A stretch of 52,926 nt of DNA. It comes from Neisseria montereyensis. GTDB lineage: Bacteria; Pseudomonadota; Gammaproteobacteria; Burkholderiales; Neisseriaceae. Under the pieces are notes generated by a model. That model was not told the origin of the DNA, made no database searches, and saw nothing but the letters and a program-made list of their open reading frames with translations. Both the position numbers and the translations under genes were made by a program. Shown here piece by piece: positions 16,049 to 32,621 of the stretch. Location of the stretch: contig NZ_JANUXW010000012.1 in the NCBI RefSeq assembly GCF_024834045.1, positions 1 to 52,926 on the forward strand, given 5' to 3'. Positions within the stretch are counted from its first letter, which is position 1. The number at the start of each line of letters is the position of its first letter.

Positions 16049-18064
16049 ATGATTAAGCCAATCAAAAACATATCGTCTTCTGTTGCAGCCCTTTTCCTAT
16101 TGTCTGCCTGCGCCGGCGGCAGCTTCGATACATTAAACGTCAACCCGGAACCAACACCTTTGCCCGAACCGCCTTCCGTAGAAAAAGTGCCGGAACCGAG
16201 ACAAAATCCGGAAGAGCAAGAAGCCCTCAAACGCCCTGCCATGGGTTTTGTGATGGGCGGTGTGCGCCGTAATACTGCCAAGTATGATAAAGAAGGCGAG
16301 CCTGTTGTTGATGAAAACGGTCAAGACACCGATGCGGAAACTTATGTAGCGCTGGATCCGAATACCATTGAAGCCGTAGATGATTTAGATTCTATCACCC
16401 CTAAACAGGATGAAATGAGACTCGATCCGGATGTCCGCAGAGTCAGAACCTATGTAAACGGGTATGTGGGCGATAAAAAAGACTATAAATATATCCGTGT
16501 CGGACATGTTTACGACAACTTCCCCCGTGCCGTCGAAAACTCTGTATACCTAGACGATATAGGTGAAAGAAGATATTACGAAATCCGTGACGGTTGGAAG
16601 GTTTTTACGTTCTATCACGGCACTTCAGCCGCGTCCGCCCTACCGGTTGGCAAACAAGTCAACTACGAAGGTGAATGGTATTTCCATTCCGATGCCAAAT
16701 TAGACAAAGCCCCCAGAGGCTCTTTCCAAAGCAATAACGGTTTTGAATCTTATGCTAACGGTGATGTGGCCAGTGCCGCCGGTATTACCAATAGCGGCGT
16801 ACGCTCTGCCAAATATACTTCGCAATTCACCGTCAACTTCGATGATAAATCGCTGACCGGTTCATTGCGTGACCAATCCGAAATTCGAGTTGGTGAAAAC
16901 CGTGATACCGAACTCTATACCATTGAAGCCCAACTCAACGGCAACCGTTTCACCGGTAAGGCCAAATCCGCCGTGAACGAAAACTCTTCCGATATCGAAA
17001 AAGCATTTTTCTATGCCGATTCCGATTTTGTGGAAGGTGGTTTTTACGGCCCTAAAGGTGAAGAGTTAGCCGGTAAATTCTTAACCAACGACAACTCTTT
17101 ATTCGGCGTATTCGGCGCCAAACGTGACGATAAGACACCCGTCGATACCCGTACTTTGTTTGATGCTTACTATATTCCACGCCCCCGTGTAACCGAAATC
17201 GATTATGACCAGGCAGAAGAGTTTAATGAAGAAGGTGAAGAACTTTTATCATACGACCGCTTAACCGAAGCGGAAAGCAAACCATTGGGCAACTTCGGTT
17301 TCGCGATGAGATTACGTTTCGGCGGTAAAGTATTCGATTTAGATCGCAATGAATTGAGCGAAGCCTTCCTCAAAGACAACCCGGATGCCGAAATCAGTGT
17401 TGATGAAAACGGCAAAACACGCCTGATTACCTTTGATAAAAACTCCGAGGGCAGAGCCCGGCAAAGTATACAGGCTTGCTGTACCAATTTGAGCTATCTC
17501 ACCTTCGGCCAATGGAATCTGGCTGAAAAAGAAGGCAGAAGCCCGACATCGGCCTTATTCATCCAAGGCGAACGTACCGCTATAAACGATATTCCTCAAA
17601 CAGGTAAAGCCCGCTATATCGGCACTTGGTCCGGATTTATCAATACACTCAACCCAAGAGGCACGGATGCTCTGAGCAATCCGAACTTTGCACACAATGC
17701 CGATTTGTCTAACTTCGGCAAAGGCGGTGCAGGCAGCTTATCGGAATTTGATGTCGACTTCGGCAACAAATCGCTAACCGGTTCCCTTTATGCCAATGAC
17801 AGCCGAAAAGTATTCGGTATCAATGCCACCATTAACGGCAACGGATTCAGCGGAACAGGTTCTACCGATGGCGCTTTCCCGTTCGACGCGGGTAACCAAA
17901 CCAACGGCTACCGCGTCAATATTCAAAATGCACAAGTAAACGGCGGCTTCTACGGCCCGGGCGCACAAGAACTCGGCGGCACGTTGATCTATAACAGCCG
18001 TGCCGACGGTACTCGTGGTGAAGCCATCCGTGCCGGCGCCGTATTCGGTGCGCAAAAACAATAA
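16049..18064 (+). CDS. lbpB: LbpB/TbpB-family surface lipoprotein
   Basis: 671 residues. The signal peptide ends at lipobox LSAC (Cys21), then comes a proline-rich anchor (PEPTPLPEPP). Two similar lobes follow, each with a handle and a beta-barrel ending in a GGFYGP-x-(A/G)-x-ELxG motif (near residues 330 and 632) and a final VFGAKR or VFGAQK strand. Several stretches (EELAGKFLTNDNSLFGVF, RTAINDIPQTGKARYIGTW) look closer to neisserial LbpB than TbpB. The long Asp/Glu-rich insert of meningococcal LbpB's C-lobe is absent. Surface-exposed, it would capture an iron-loaded host protein and hand it to the receptor encoded next. Ligand identity is inferred; transferrin or another glycoprotein is possible. 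Confidence 0.8.
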   Translation: MIKPIKNISSSVAALFLLSACAGGSFDTLNVNPEPTPLPEPPSVEKVPEPRQNPEEQEALKRPAMGFVMGGVRRNTAKYDKEGEPVVDENGQDTDAETYVALDPNTIEAVDDLDSITPKQDEMRLDPDVRRVRTYVNGYVGDKKDYKYIRVGHVYDNFPRAVENSVYLDDIGERRYYEIRDGWKVFTFYHGTSAASALPVGKQVNYEGEWYFHSDAKLDKAPRGSFQSNNGFESYANGDVASAAGITNSGVRSAKYTSQFTVNFDDKSLTGSLRDQSEIRVGENRDTELYTIEAQLNGNRFTGKAKSAVNENSSDIEKAFFYADSDFVEGGFYGPKGEELAGKFLTNDNSLFGVFGAKRDDKTPVDTRTLFDAYYIPRPRVTEIDYDQAEEFNEEGEELLSYDRLTEAESKPLGNFGFAMRLRFGGKVFDLDRNELSEAFLKDNPDAEISVDENGKTRLITFDKNSEGRARQSIQACCTNLSYLTFGQWNLAEKEGRSPTSALFIQGERTAINDIPQTGKARYIGTWSGFINTLNPRGTDALSNPNFAHNADLSNFGKGGAGSLSEFDVDFGNKSLTGSLYANDSRKVFGINATINGNGFSGTGSTDGAFPFDAGNQTNGYRVNIQNAQVNGGFYGPGAQELGGTLIYNSRADGTRGEAIRAGAVFGAQKQ

Positions 18065-18094
18065 TCCGAACGAAACGGCTCATCAAGGAAATTA

Positions 18095-18117
18095 GGGCGG
18101 GTGCCATATACCCGCCC
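18095..18117 (+). promoter_or_regulatory. GC-rich intercistronic hairpin between lipoprotein and receptor genes
   Basis: GGGCGGGT (18095-18102) pairs perfectly with ACCCGCCC (18110-18117) around a 7-nt loop. No U-tract follows, so it is more likely a processing or 3'-end-protecting element or a partial attenuator than a full terminator. Confidence 0.55.
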
Positions 18118-18210
18118 CGGCACGGCGTTTACCCTAAATTTGCTTCCCGCATGTTTCCAAGCCTTCATAACCCTCTATTTTTATTATTTAAATTAAAACG
18201 GATTCACACT

Positions 18211-21036
18211 ATGTATATGACTTATCCGCAAAGAAAACCCAAAATCATCATTGCGGCACTGGCCGTGTGCTTTGCTTCTTTTCCCGCCATTGCAGCCGAT
18301 CCGGTTGATAGCACCGCCGAATTAGGTACCGTTCGCGTGAATGCAGCCAAAAGAATCACCCGCCGAACCCAAGAAGTGACCGGTTTAGGCAAAATCGTGA
18401 AACAAGCCGAAGATTTGGAAAAAGAACAAATCATCAATATCCGCGACTTGGTACGCTACGATCCGGGTATTTCCGTAGTCGAACAAGGACGGGGCGGCAG
18501 CAGCGGTTTCTCTATTCGCGGCGTGGATAAAAACCGTGTATTGATTTCGGTAGACGGCATTCCCCAACTGCAATCTTATGCCGATACAACGTCTCAAAGC
18601 GGCGGCACCGGCTCGATGAACGAAGTTGAATTTGAAAACATTTCCGCCATTGAAATCAATAAAGGCAGCAACAGTGCGGAAGTCGGCAGCGGTAGTTTGG
18701 GCGGTTCGGTTAGCTACTACACCAAAAACGTGAGCGATTTTGTGCCCGAAGGCGACAACTGGGGTTTAACCAGTAAATCCGTATACAGCAGCCGTGATAA
18801 ACGTTTCGCCCAAACAATAGGCGGCGGTTTCAGCTACAACGGCTTTGAAGGCTTATTGCAATATACCCACCGCGAAGGTGACGAAATCGGTGTTCACCAT
18901 GATGCGGGCAATATCAACCAATCTTTCTTCAGACAAGATGCTTATGTAGACACATACGATTTGCGCGGCCAACCCAATCAGCCGGCCGATAACTTCTTCC
19001 GTTTTGAAGACTGTACCGATGCCGATTGTGTCAAACACAGATCCGCCCTCACTTCGGACAGACTATGGCAACCCGACAGCCGCATCCAACCTTACACGCC
19101 TGAAGAAGAACGCCAGCGTACCGAGCTGATGCGCCATCCGAAAGAAACCTTGTCTGCCGACGAATATACCGGTGAAAACCGCATCAAACCGAACCCGATG
19201 GAATACAAAAGCGGTTCGTGGTTGGCGCGTTTAGGCTATCACATTACACCCGAACATTATGTAGGCTGGCTGTTGGAGCGCACCCGCCAAAGCTACGATA
19301 GCCGCGATATGCGCTATGCCGCCTATTATGAACCGGGTACCGATATGTATGATATAGGCAGATTGCCGCGTTTAGACAAATACGCCGGCGACCCCAAATT
19401 TAATGGGGCCAATAACAGCAACGGTATTTGGCGTAATGATCCCCGCGAAGGTTTTGCCAACCTATTGTGGACACGCGCCCGTTTCTTAGAAGAAGAACAC
19501 ACCAAACTGCGTAACGGCTTTAGCTACCGCTATACCCCGCAAAACAGCGATTCATGGGCGGATAACTTTGAATTCAATGTCGACCGCCAAAATATTAAAA
19601 TGAAATCGGCTACGATTTATGCCAACTGCTCACCCTACCCTAGTTACGGCACAACGCTGAATTGTAGTCCCGATTTAGATAAAGCCGGCTCTTATCTAAG
19701 CCGTGAAGATGTTGATTATAAAGAAAAACACTTACTATTCAGCACCAAGTGGAATAAAAAATTAGATTGGGGCTTCAGCAAACACGACCTCAATATCGGC
19801 GCCGGTTATGACGACTTCGATTCCGATTTCAACAAAGTAATTGAAGAAACCACCGTTTACAAACGCCAAGATTTTGTCGGCTTTGAAAACCGCGTAATCG
19901 ACGGTCAAACACAACGGATCGATATTTACCGCGATTTAGGCAATGTGGCCGATACGGTTTACCCCTGTACCGATTGGGGTATTCCAACCTGCTCGCGCGA
20001 ACCGATTAAAGGCAAGAGCTACTATTTATCCTTACGCGACAATATGTCCTTGGGCAAATACGTCGACTTAGGATTGGGCTACCGTATCGACCGCCACAGC
20101 TTCCATTCGGACGATACCGCCATACGCAGTAAAACCTACACCAACCGTTCATGGAATACCGGTTTAGTGATCAAACCGACCCCAAGATGGGCCATTTCTT
20201 ACCGTATTTCCAACGGCTTCCGCGTACCCAGCTTCCAAGAGCTTTACGGTTACAACGTACCCGGCGTACCACGCGACAGCCGTTTCCACTACATTGCCGA
20301 CCTAGAGCCTGAAAAATCACGCAACCAAGAGCTCGGCGTAGCCTTTAGAGGTGATTTCGGTAATATCGAATTGAGCGCATTCAGAAGCAAATACCGTGAT
20401 TTGATTGCCCATGCGATTACCAAAGCCGATGAAAACGGCTATAACGATATCGGTAACTTCAACGTACAAAATGCCGACTTAGAAGGTATCAATATCAGCT
20501 CGATTATCGATTTGAACGGCTTGTGGTCGAAACTGCCCGAAGGCTTGTCGCTGAACTTAGCCTATAACCGCATCAGAGCCAAACGCCTGTTTAACAACAC
20601 CCCTGATCGGTTTACCTGGCTTGCCGACTATCCCTTAGAAACCATCCAACCTTCACGTTATGTCGTCGGTTTGAATTACGATGCGCCGTCTGAAAAATGG
20701 GGGATTTCGGCCAACCTGATCCATTCCCGCGGTAAAGATCCGAAAGAATTGATTAGCAAAGCCTATTCAGGCAGCGGTTTAACCTTCAATCAGGCCGCCA
20801 CCAATGCCGCTACCAAACCGTGGACAACATTAGACCTCATCGGCTACCTGCGCCCTTGGAAAAACGCTACCCTACGCGCCGGTGTGTATAACCTGATGAA
20901 CTACCGTTACCTAACTTGGGAAACCGTACGCCAAACTTCGATTAACTCATTGGCCAGACAAGTACCCGGCTCCGACTATAAACAATTCGCTGCCCCGGGA
21001 CGCAATGTCACCCTGAGCTTTGAAATGAAGTTTTAA
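18211..21036 (+). CDS. lbpA: LbpA/TbpA-family TonB-dependent receptor
   Basis: 941 residues from the ATG at 18211 (or Met3); an open frame extends to 18151 but lacks a signal peptide there. The signal peptide ends at AIA-ADP. The plug domain contains the family signature EVTGLGKIV, IRDLVRYDPGISVVEQGRG and YSIRG-like GFSIRGVDKNRV. The 22-strand barrel ends in the terminal phenylalanine (LSFEMKF). NPMEYKSGSWLARLGY and the length favour the LbpA branch. It extracts iron from a host iron protein and imports it using TonB-ExbB-ExbD energy. It follows the lipoprotein gene by 146 bp and precedes slam. Confidence 0.83.
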   Translation: MYMTYPQRKPKIIIAALAVCFASFPAIAADPVDSTAELGTVRVNAAKRITRRTQEVTGLGKIVKQAEDLEKEQIINIRDLVRYDPGISVVEQGRGGSSGFSIRGVDKNRVLISVDGIPQLQSYADTTSQSGGTGSMNEVEFENISAIEINKGSNSAEVGSGSLGGSVSYYTKNVSDFVPEGDNWGLTSKSVYSSRDKRFAQTIGGGFSYNGFEGLLQYTHREGDEIGVHHDAGNINQSFFRQDAYVDTYDLRGQPNQPADNFFRFEDCTDADCVKHRSALTSDRLWQPDSRIQPYTPEEERQRTELMRHPKETLSADEYTGENRIKPNPMEYKSGSWLARLGYHITPEHYVGWLLERTRQSYDSRDMRYAAYYEPGTDMYDIGRLPRLDKYAGDPKFNGANNSNGIWRNDPREGFANLLWTRARFLEEEHTKLRNGFSYRYTPQNSDSWADNFEFNVDRQNIKMKSATIYANCSPYPSYGTTLNCSPDLDKAGSYLSREDVDYKEKHLLFSTKWNKKLDWGFSKHDLNIGAGYDDFDSDFNKVIEETTVYKRQDFVGFENRVIDGQTQRIDIYRDLGNVADTVYPCTDWGIPTCSREPIKGKSYYLSLRDNMSLGKYVDLGLGYRIDRHSFHSDDTAIRSKTYTNRSWNTGLVIKPTPRWAISYRISNGFRVPSFQELYGYNVPGVPRDSRFHYIADLEPEKSRNQELGVAFRGDFGNIELSAFRSKYRDLIAHAITKADENGYNDIGNFNVQNADLEGINISSIIDLNGLWSKLPEGLSLNLAYNRIRAKRLFNNTPDRFTWLADYPLETIQPSRYVVGLNYDAPSEKWGISANLIHSRGKDPKELISKAYSGSGLTFNQAATNAATKPWTTLDLIGYLRPWKNATLRAGVYNLMNYRYLTWETVRQTSINSLARQVPGSDYKQFAAPGRNVTLSFEMKF

Positions 21037-21056
21037 TAGATAAAACCAAGCGATAA

Positions 21057-21091
21057 GGCCGTCTGAATCCCATTATTGTTCAGACGGCCTG
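21057..21091 (+). terminator. DUS-pair hairpin between receptor gene and slam
   Basis: A perfect inverted DUS pair (12-bp stem, 11-nt loop) 20 bp past the receptor stop. No strong U-tract follows, so read-through into slam is likely to some degree. Confidence 0.6.
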
Positions 21092-21171
21092 AATACGCAG
21101 TCAAAAAAGCGAATCCGCCACCGATAACAAACCCTTTTCACGGTATTTATTGTTTACCCGACAGGCCAGCC

Positions 21172-22650
21172 ATGTTTTTTCCCTTTAAAAACCTGAAATA
21201 CACAACCACATTTTTCCTGACTTTATTATGCTGCGCCGCACCCCTACAAGCAGCAGAAACAGTTGTGCCCCAACAACGCCCCGAACGGCCGGAACCCAAA
21301 CTGCCGGAAATACAGCAACCCGAACAAAGCAGATGGCAGCCGGCCGTAACATCGGAAACCGAAATACAAGACATCGACGAAAAAACCCTGCTGCAACAGC
21401 CCAACCTGCTCAATCTGCTCTTAGATAAAAGCGTCATGGCCAACGATTTAGAAGGCATTAAAGTGCTGCTGCCCGTTTACCGTAAACTGCCCGACACACA
21501 ACGCGACGATACCCTATTGCTGCTGGCCGAAAGCAAATTGGCCATGTTTGAGGGCAACTTCTCGCAAGCCGTTGACCTATTACGGCAAATTATTGCCGAA
21601 CGCCCCGATTTAGATGTTATCCGCATGTATTTGGCGATTGCCCTTTTTTACGACCAACAAGACGTTGCAGCCCAAGACCAATTCGACAAACTATTGGCAC
21701 AAGCCGAATTGCCCGAACAAGAAAAAGCCGTTATCGAACAATTTACCGAGCAATTACAACAACGCCACCGCTGGCAGTTTAACGGCGGCATCAATTATGC
21801 CCGCGAACCCAATATCAATAACGCCCCGATTGTTCGGGAACAAGGCAATATCAATACCGATATCGAACCCGAAAAAGCCACCGGTATCGTTTATCACTTC
21901 GGCGCCGAAAAAGACTGGGCGTTACCGCGCGGCTTTTTGCTGAAATCTTCGTTGGATATTTCCGGCAAATACTATCCGGGCAACCAGCGTTATAACGACT
22001 TATTGGCCGATGTCGGCTTCGGTGTCGGCTACCGCAATGCCCGTTTTGACGTTGCCCTCATGCCGTTTGTAACCAAACGCTGGTGGCAGGGATATAGCGA
22101 AAGCAGCGGTCAAAGCGGCCTGCAAAGCTATTCCGACAGCTTCGGTGCCACCTTGAGCGTACAAAGCCGGCTTTCTCGCCGCTGGCGTTCGTATCATTAT
22201 GCCCGTATCGAAAAAACCCACCATGAAGAGCGCTTCCGCTTCGACGGTATCCGCCGCCAAATCGGTCAAACCCTGATTTACCAAGCCTCGCCGCAACAGG
22301 CTTGGTTCGGCGGCATCGACTACCAACAAGAAAAACTGCACGATACCGACAACAGCAACCATTTACTCACCGGCTCGCTCGGCTGGATACAGGAATGGCC
22401 CAAAGGCTTCAGCACCCGCAGCCGTATTGCTTGGGGCAAACAAAAATACCATGCGCCGATGCCATGGCCGATTTTAAAAACCCGTCAAGACAACAGCCTG
22501 CAAATGCAAGTATCGGTATGGCACCGCAATATCCACTTCTGGGGCATTACCCCAAGGCTGACCTGGCAGCGCATCCGCAATAAGAGCAATGTGTTTTTAT
22601 ACGACTATCAGAAAAACAATGTTTTCTTAGAGTTTTCCAAGCAGTTCTAA
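21172..22650 (+). CDS. slam: Slam-family surface lipoprotein assembly modulator
   Basis: 492 residues from the ATG at 21172. The signal peptide ends in PLQA-AET. The periplasmic N-terminal domain (about 60-200) is helical, TPR-like (LLAESKLAMFEGNFSQAVDLLRQII and the following helix pairs). The C-terminal part (about 205-492) is a predicted outer-membrane barrel ending in FSKQF, matching the DUF560/porin-like domain of Slam proteins. Slams translocate TbpB, LbpB, HpuA or fHbp-type lipoproteins across the outer membrane. Placement directly after lbpB- and lbpA-like genes points to the upstream lipoprotein as its client. The frame is open to 21076, but only the ATG at 21172 places the signal peptide at the N-terminus. 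Confidence 0.85.
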   Translation: MFFPFKNLKYTTTFFLTLLCCAAPLQAAETVVPQQRPERPEPKLPEIQQPEQSRWQPAVTSETEIQDIDEKTLLQQPNLLNLLLDKSVMANDLEGIKVLLPVYRKLPDTQRDDTLLLLAESKLAMFEGNFSQAVDLLRQIIAERPDLDVIRMYLAIALFYDQQDVAAQDQFDKLLAQAELPEQEKAVIEQFTEQLQQRHRWQFNGGINYAREPNINNAPIVREQGNINTDIEPEKATGIVYHFGAEKDWALPRGFLLKSSLDISGKYYPGNQRYNDLLADVGFGVGYRNARFDVALMPFVTKRWWQGYSESSGQSGLQSYSDSFGATLSVQSRLSRRWRSYHYARIEKTHHEERFRFDGIRRQIGQTLIYQASPQQAWFGGIDYQQEKLHDTDNSNHLLTGSLGWIQEWPKGFSTRSRIAWGKQKYHAPMPWPILKTRQDNSLQMQVSVWHRNIHFWGITPRLTWQRIRNKSNVFLYDYQKNNVFLEFSKQF

Positions 22651-22655
22651 TATTT

Positions 22656-22721
22656 AGGCCGTCTGAAAGATGAACTATCCCCCAAATCTTGGACAAACAT
22701 AAAAGCCTTTTCAGACGGCCT
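22656..22721 (+). terminator. Long-loop DUS pair after slam
   Basis: AGGCCGTCTGAAA and its complement are separated by 40 nt and followed by TTTT. A terminator is plausible, although the loop is large. Confidence 0.5.
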
Positions 22722-22863
22722 TTTCAAATCTAGCCCTTGCTTTATTATGGAAACTTTATCTTATCAATACAGACTAAAGCCATATCGCTACTTTTTCTAT
22801 ACAATACGGGTTATCTGTTTCAGACTGCCTTACCTCTTACCATACGTTATTCATGCTTTATAA

Positions 22864-26259
<3,396 letters not shown>

Positions 26260-26273
26260 CGTTTTATTCATAC

Positions 26274-26307
26274 AAAAAGCCGTCTGAAACATTTCAGACG
26301 GCTTTTT
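26274..26307 (+). terminator. Intrinsic terminator after galU
   Basis: AAAAAGCCGTCTGAAA pairs with its complement and ends in TTTTT, 14 bp past the stop. It can act in both directions, also serving the small minus-strand gene that follows. Confidence 0.88.
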
Positions 26308-26342
26308 GTATCTTAAATTTTCCGCTACCATTTAAAATAAGA

Positions 26343-26474
26343 TTAATGAAGATTGGTTTCTTTTTCTTGTCGTTCTTCTTTTCTTTTAGACGCTCTCGCA
26401 CCGGAAATCAAAATATACGCTACACTGAGCAGACCTATGCCGCCTAAGAATATGGTTCCTATAATGTTATTCAT
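26343..26474 (-). CDS. Small single-span membrane protein, 43 residues
   Basis: The minus strand carries an ORF starting MNNIIGTIFLGGIG, one hydrophobic span (about residues 4-24), then a highly charged tail (ASKRKEERQEKE) ending NLH. A strong ribosome binding site (AAAGGGG, about 6 nt before the ATG) supports translation. It is convergent with galU and shares its terminator. No family is recognised. Proteins of this shape are often subunits or regulators of larger membrane complexes; that is only a general analogy. Confidence 0.65.
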   Translation of the reverse strand: MNNIIGTIFLGGIGLLSVAYILISGARASKRKEERQEKETNLH

Positions 26475-26735
26475 AATATCCCCTTTCTTGCCGGAGCAGT
26501 TATCAATTCAGAATATGCTCCATAATATAGCATAGAAGTTAATAATGATTTCAAATAAAGTAAAAATGAAACTAAAGGCAATATTTTGCGTCGTAAGCCT
26601 TATAAGTTTTTATAAAACTGTAGCGGTTGTCGGAAAATTGACAAAATATAACTGCCCGGCCAATAATTGAAAATAGGTATGGTGCTTGCTACTAAGCAAT
26701 CTTTGTATTCACCAATAATAACAAAGGATTATAAA

Positions 26736-27002
26736 ATGGATGATAATCACACTCCTCTTGATATTGGAATAGAAGAATATATAGACCCTATAAATATTAA
26801 TGTCACAAAGAACTTTAATGATTTGACAAATTATCCAAAATTAAAAACTAACTATCCTAATCAGGTTTTGTACAGAATTCAATCTGCACAACCCAATAGA
26901 GATGTCAATAGCACAAATATTGCAATTATTGCTATTGCTACTGTTGTATTGTTAGCTTTTATCGCTTTGTGTGCCCATATTTGGTTTAATATTTTGCACT
27001 AA
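26736..27002 (+). CDS. Small tail-anchored membrane protein, 88 residues
   Basis: From the ATG at 26736 (AAAGGA about 8 nt upstream) the product has an acidic and polar N-terminal part (MDDNHTPLDIGIEEYIDP, then an Asn-rich stretch) and one C-terminal hydrophobic span (about 62-84) ending in WFNILH. Composition is AT-rich. The frame is open to 26667 without a better start. No homologue is recognised. It lies alone between galU and purL, divergent from the 43-residue gene. Confidence 0.55.
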   Translation: MDDNHTPLDIGIEEYIDPININVTKNFNDLTNYPKLKTNYPNQVLYRIQSAQPNRDVNSTNIAIIAIATVVLLAFIALCAHIWFNILH

Positions 27003-27081
27003 AAATAAAAAACCGTTTCGGTATAAGCTTTATTTCTTAAGCTATCGAAAACCATCATAAACCATCAAAAATTTCTATAAA

Positions 27082-27111
27082 AAAGCCGTCTGAAATATTT
27101 CTGACGGCTTT
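27082..27111. terminator. Bidirectional DUS-like terminator
   Basis: AAAGCCGTCTGAAA with TTTCTGACGGCTTT, flanked by an A-run on the left and T-rich sequence on the right. It serves purL on the minus strand and the small plus-strand gene. Confidence 0.75.
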
Positions 27112-27142
27112 GATTTTAAATCAGCCTACACTAAAACGGCAA

Positions 27143-31562
<4,420 letters not shown>

Positions 31563-31579
31563 TCAACCATAAATCCCAA

Positions 31580-31611
31580 AGTCCGTCTGAAAGCCTGTTT
31601 TCAGACGGACT
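31580..31611 (+). terminator. DUS-pair terminator of glnB
   Basis: AGTCCGTCTGAAA pairs with TTTCAGACGGACT. The outer bases differ from the standard DUS but compensate each other, supporting selection on the stem. Confidence 0.75.
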
Positions 31612-31655
31612 ATACCCTATTTTTCTAAACATCTTCCAAGCGCTGGAGGTATTTC

Positions 31656-32588
31656 ATGTATCCGATTCAAGAGCCTTATCAAAGCGGTTTGCTGCCTGTA
31701 TCCTATTTGCACGAAATCTACTGGGAAGAATCCGGCAATCCCGACGGCATTCCGGTGATTTTTCTGCACGGCGGGCCCGGTGCGGGCACATCGCCGCAAG
31801 TGCGCGGCTTTTTTAACCCTGCCCGCTACCGTATCGTGGTTATCGACCAACGCGGTTGCGGCCGCTCGCGCCCTTATGCCGAAACCCGTGAAAATACCAC
31901 TTGGGACTTGATAGACGATATTGAAAAAATACGCACCATGCTGGATATCGACAGCTGGCTGGTATTCGGCGGTTCATGGGGCAGCACATTATCACTGGCT
32001 TACGCCCAAAGCCATCCGCAACGGGTACGCGGCTTGATTTTGCGCGGCATTTTTCTGGCGCGGCAGGCCGAAGTAGACTGGATTAACGAAGCAGGCGGCG
32101 CTTCCCGTATCTACCCCGAACAGTGGCAACACTATCTGGCGCCTATCCCCGAAGCCAAACGCGGCAAGCTGGTAGAAGCCTATCATGAATTATTATTCGG
32201 CAACGACCGTGCCGCCGCTTTGCAGGCCGCCAAAGCATGGGCGGAATGGGAAAGCTGGCTGATACAGTTTGAACCCAAGCCGGTAGAAGAAGATGCCGAA
32301 CAAGCGCTAGCGATTGCGCGCATTGAAAACCATTATTTTACCCATCACTGCTGGCTGGATAACGAACGCGCATTATTGGCCAATATCGACAGCATCCGCC
32401 ATATTCCCACCGTGATTGTGCAGGGTCGTTATGATTTATGCACCCCGATGCAAAGCGCATGGGATTTAAAACAAGTATTCCCCGAAGCGGATTTAAGAAT
32501 CGTTCAAGGCGGCCACGCCTCCACCGAAGGCGAAATTGCCCGCGGCTTGGTGCAGGCCACCGACGAATTTGCCGAACGCAATATCTAA
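31656..32588 (+). CDS. pip: Proline iminopeptidase
   Basis: 310 residues, the same length as I recall for the gonococcal enzyme. Alpha/beta hydrolase fold of peptidase family S33: oxyanion segment HGGPG at 38-42, nucleophile Ser107 in GGSWGS, aspartate in QGRYDLCTP, histidine in QGGHAS. It releases N-terminal proline from peptides in the cytosol. A GGAGG ribosome binding site precedes the ATG. It is followed at 33 bp by aroD, probably one transcript. Confidence 0.95.
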   Translation: MYPIQEPYQSGLLPVSYLHEIYWEESGNPDGIPVIFLHGGPGAGTSPQVRGFFNPARYRIVVIDQRGCGRSRPYAETRENTTWDLIDDIEKIRTMLDIDSWLVFGGSWGSTLSLAYAQSHPQRVRGLILRGIFLARQAEVDWINEAGGASRIYPEQWQHYLAPIPEAKRGKLVEAYHELLFGNDRAAALQAAKAWAEWESWLIQFEPKPVEEDAEQALAIARIENHYFTHHCWLDNERALLANIDSIRHIPTVIVQGRYDLCTPMQSAWDLKQVFPEADLRIVQGGHASTEGEIARGLVQATDEFAERNI

Positions 32589-32621
32589 AGCGGCAGGCTA
32601 TCCGGTCAAACAAGGAATAAA

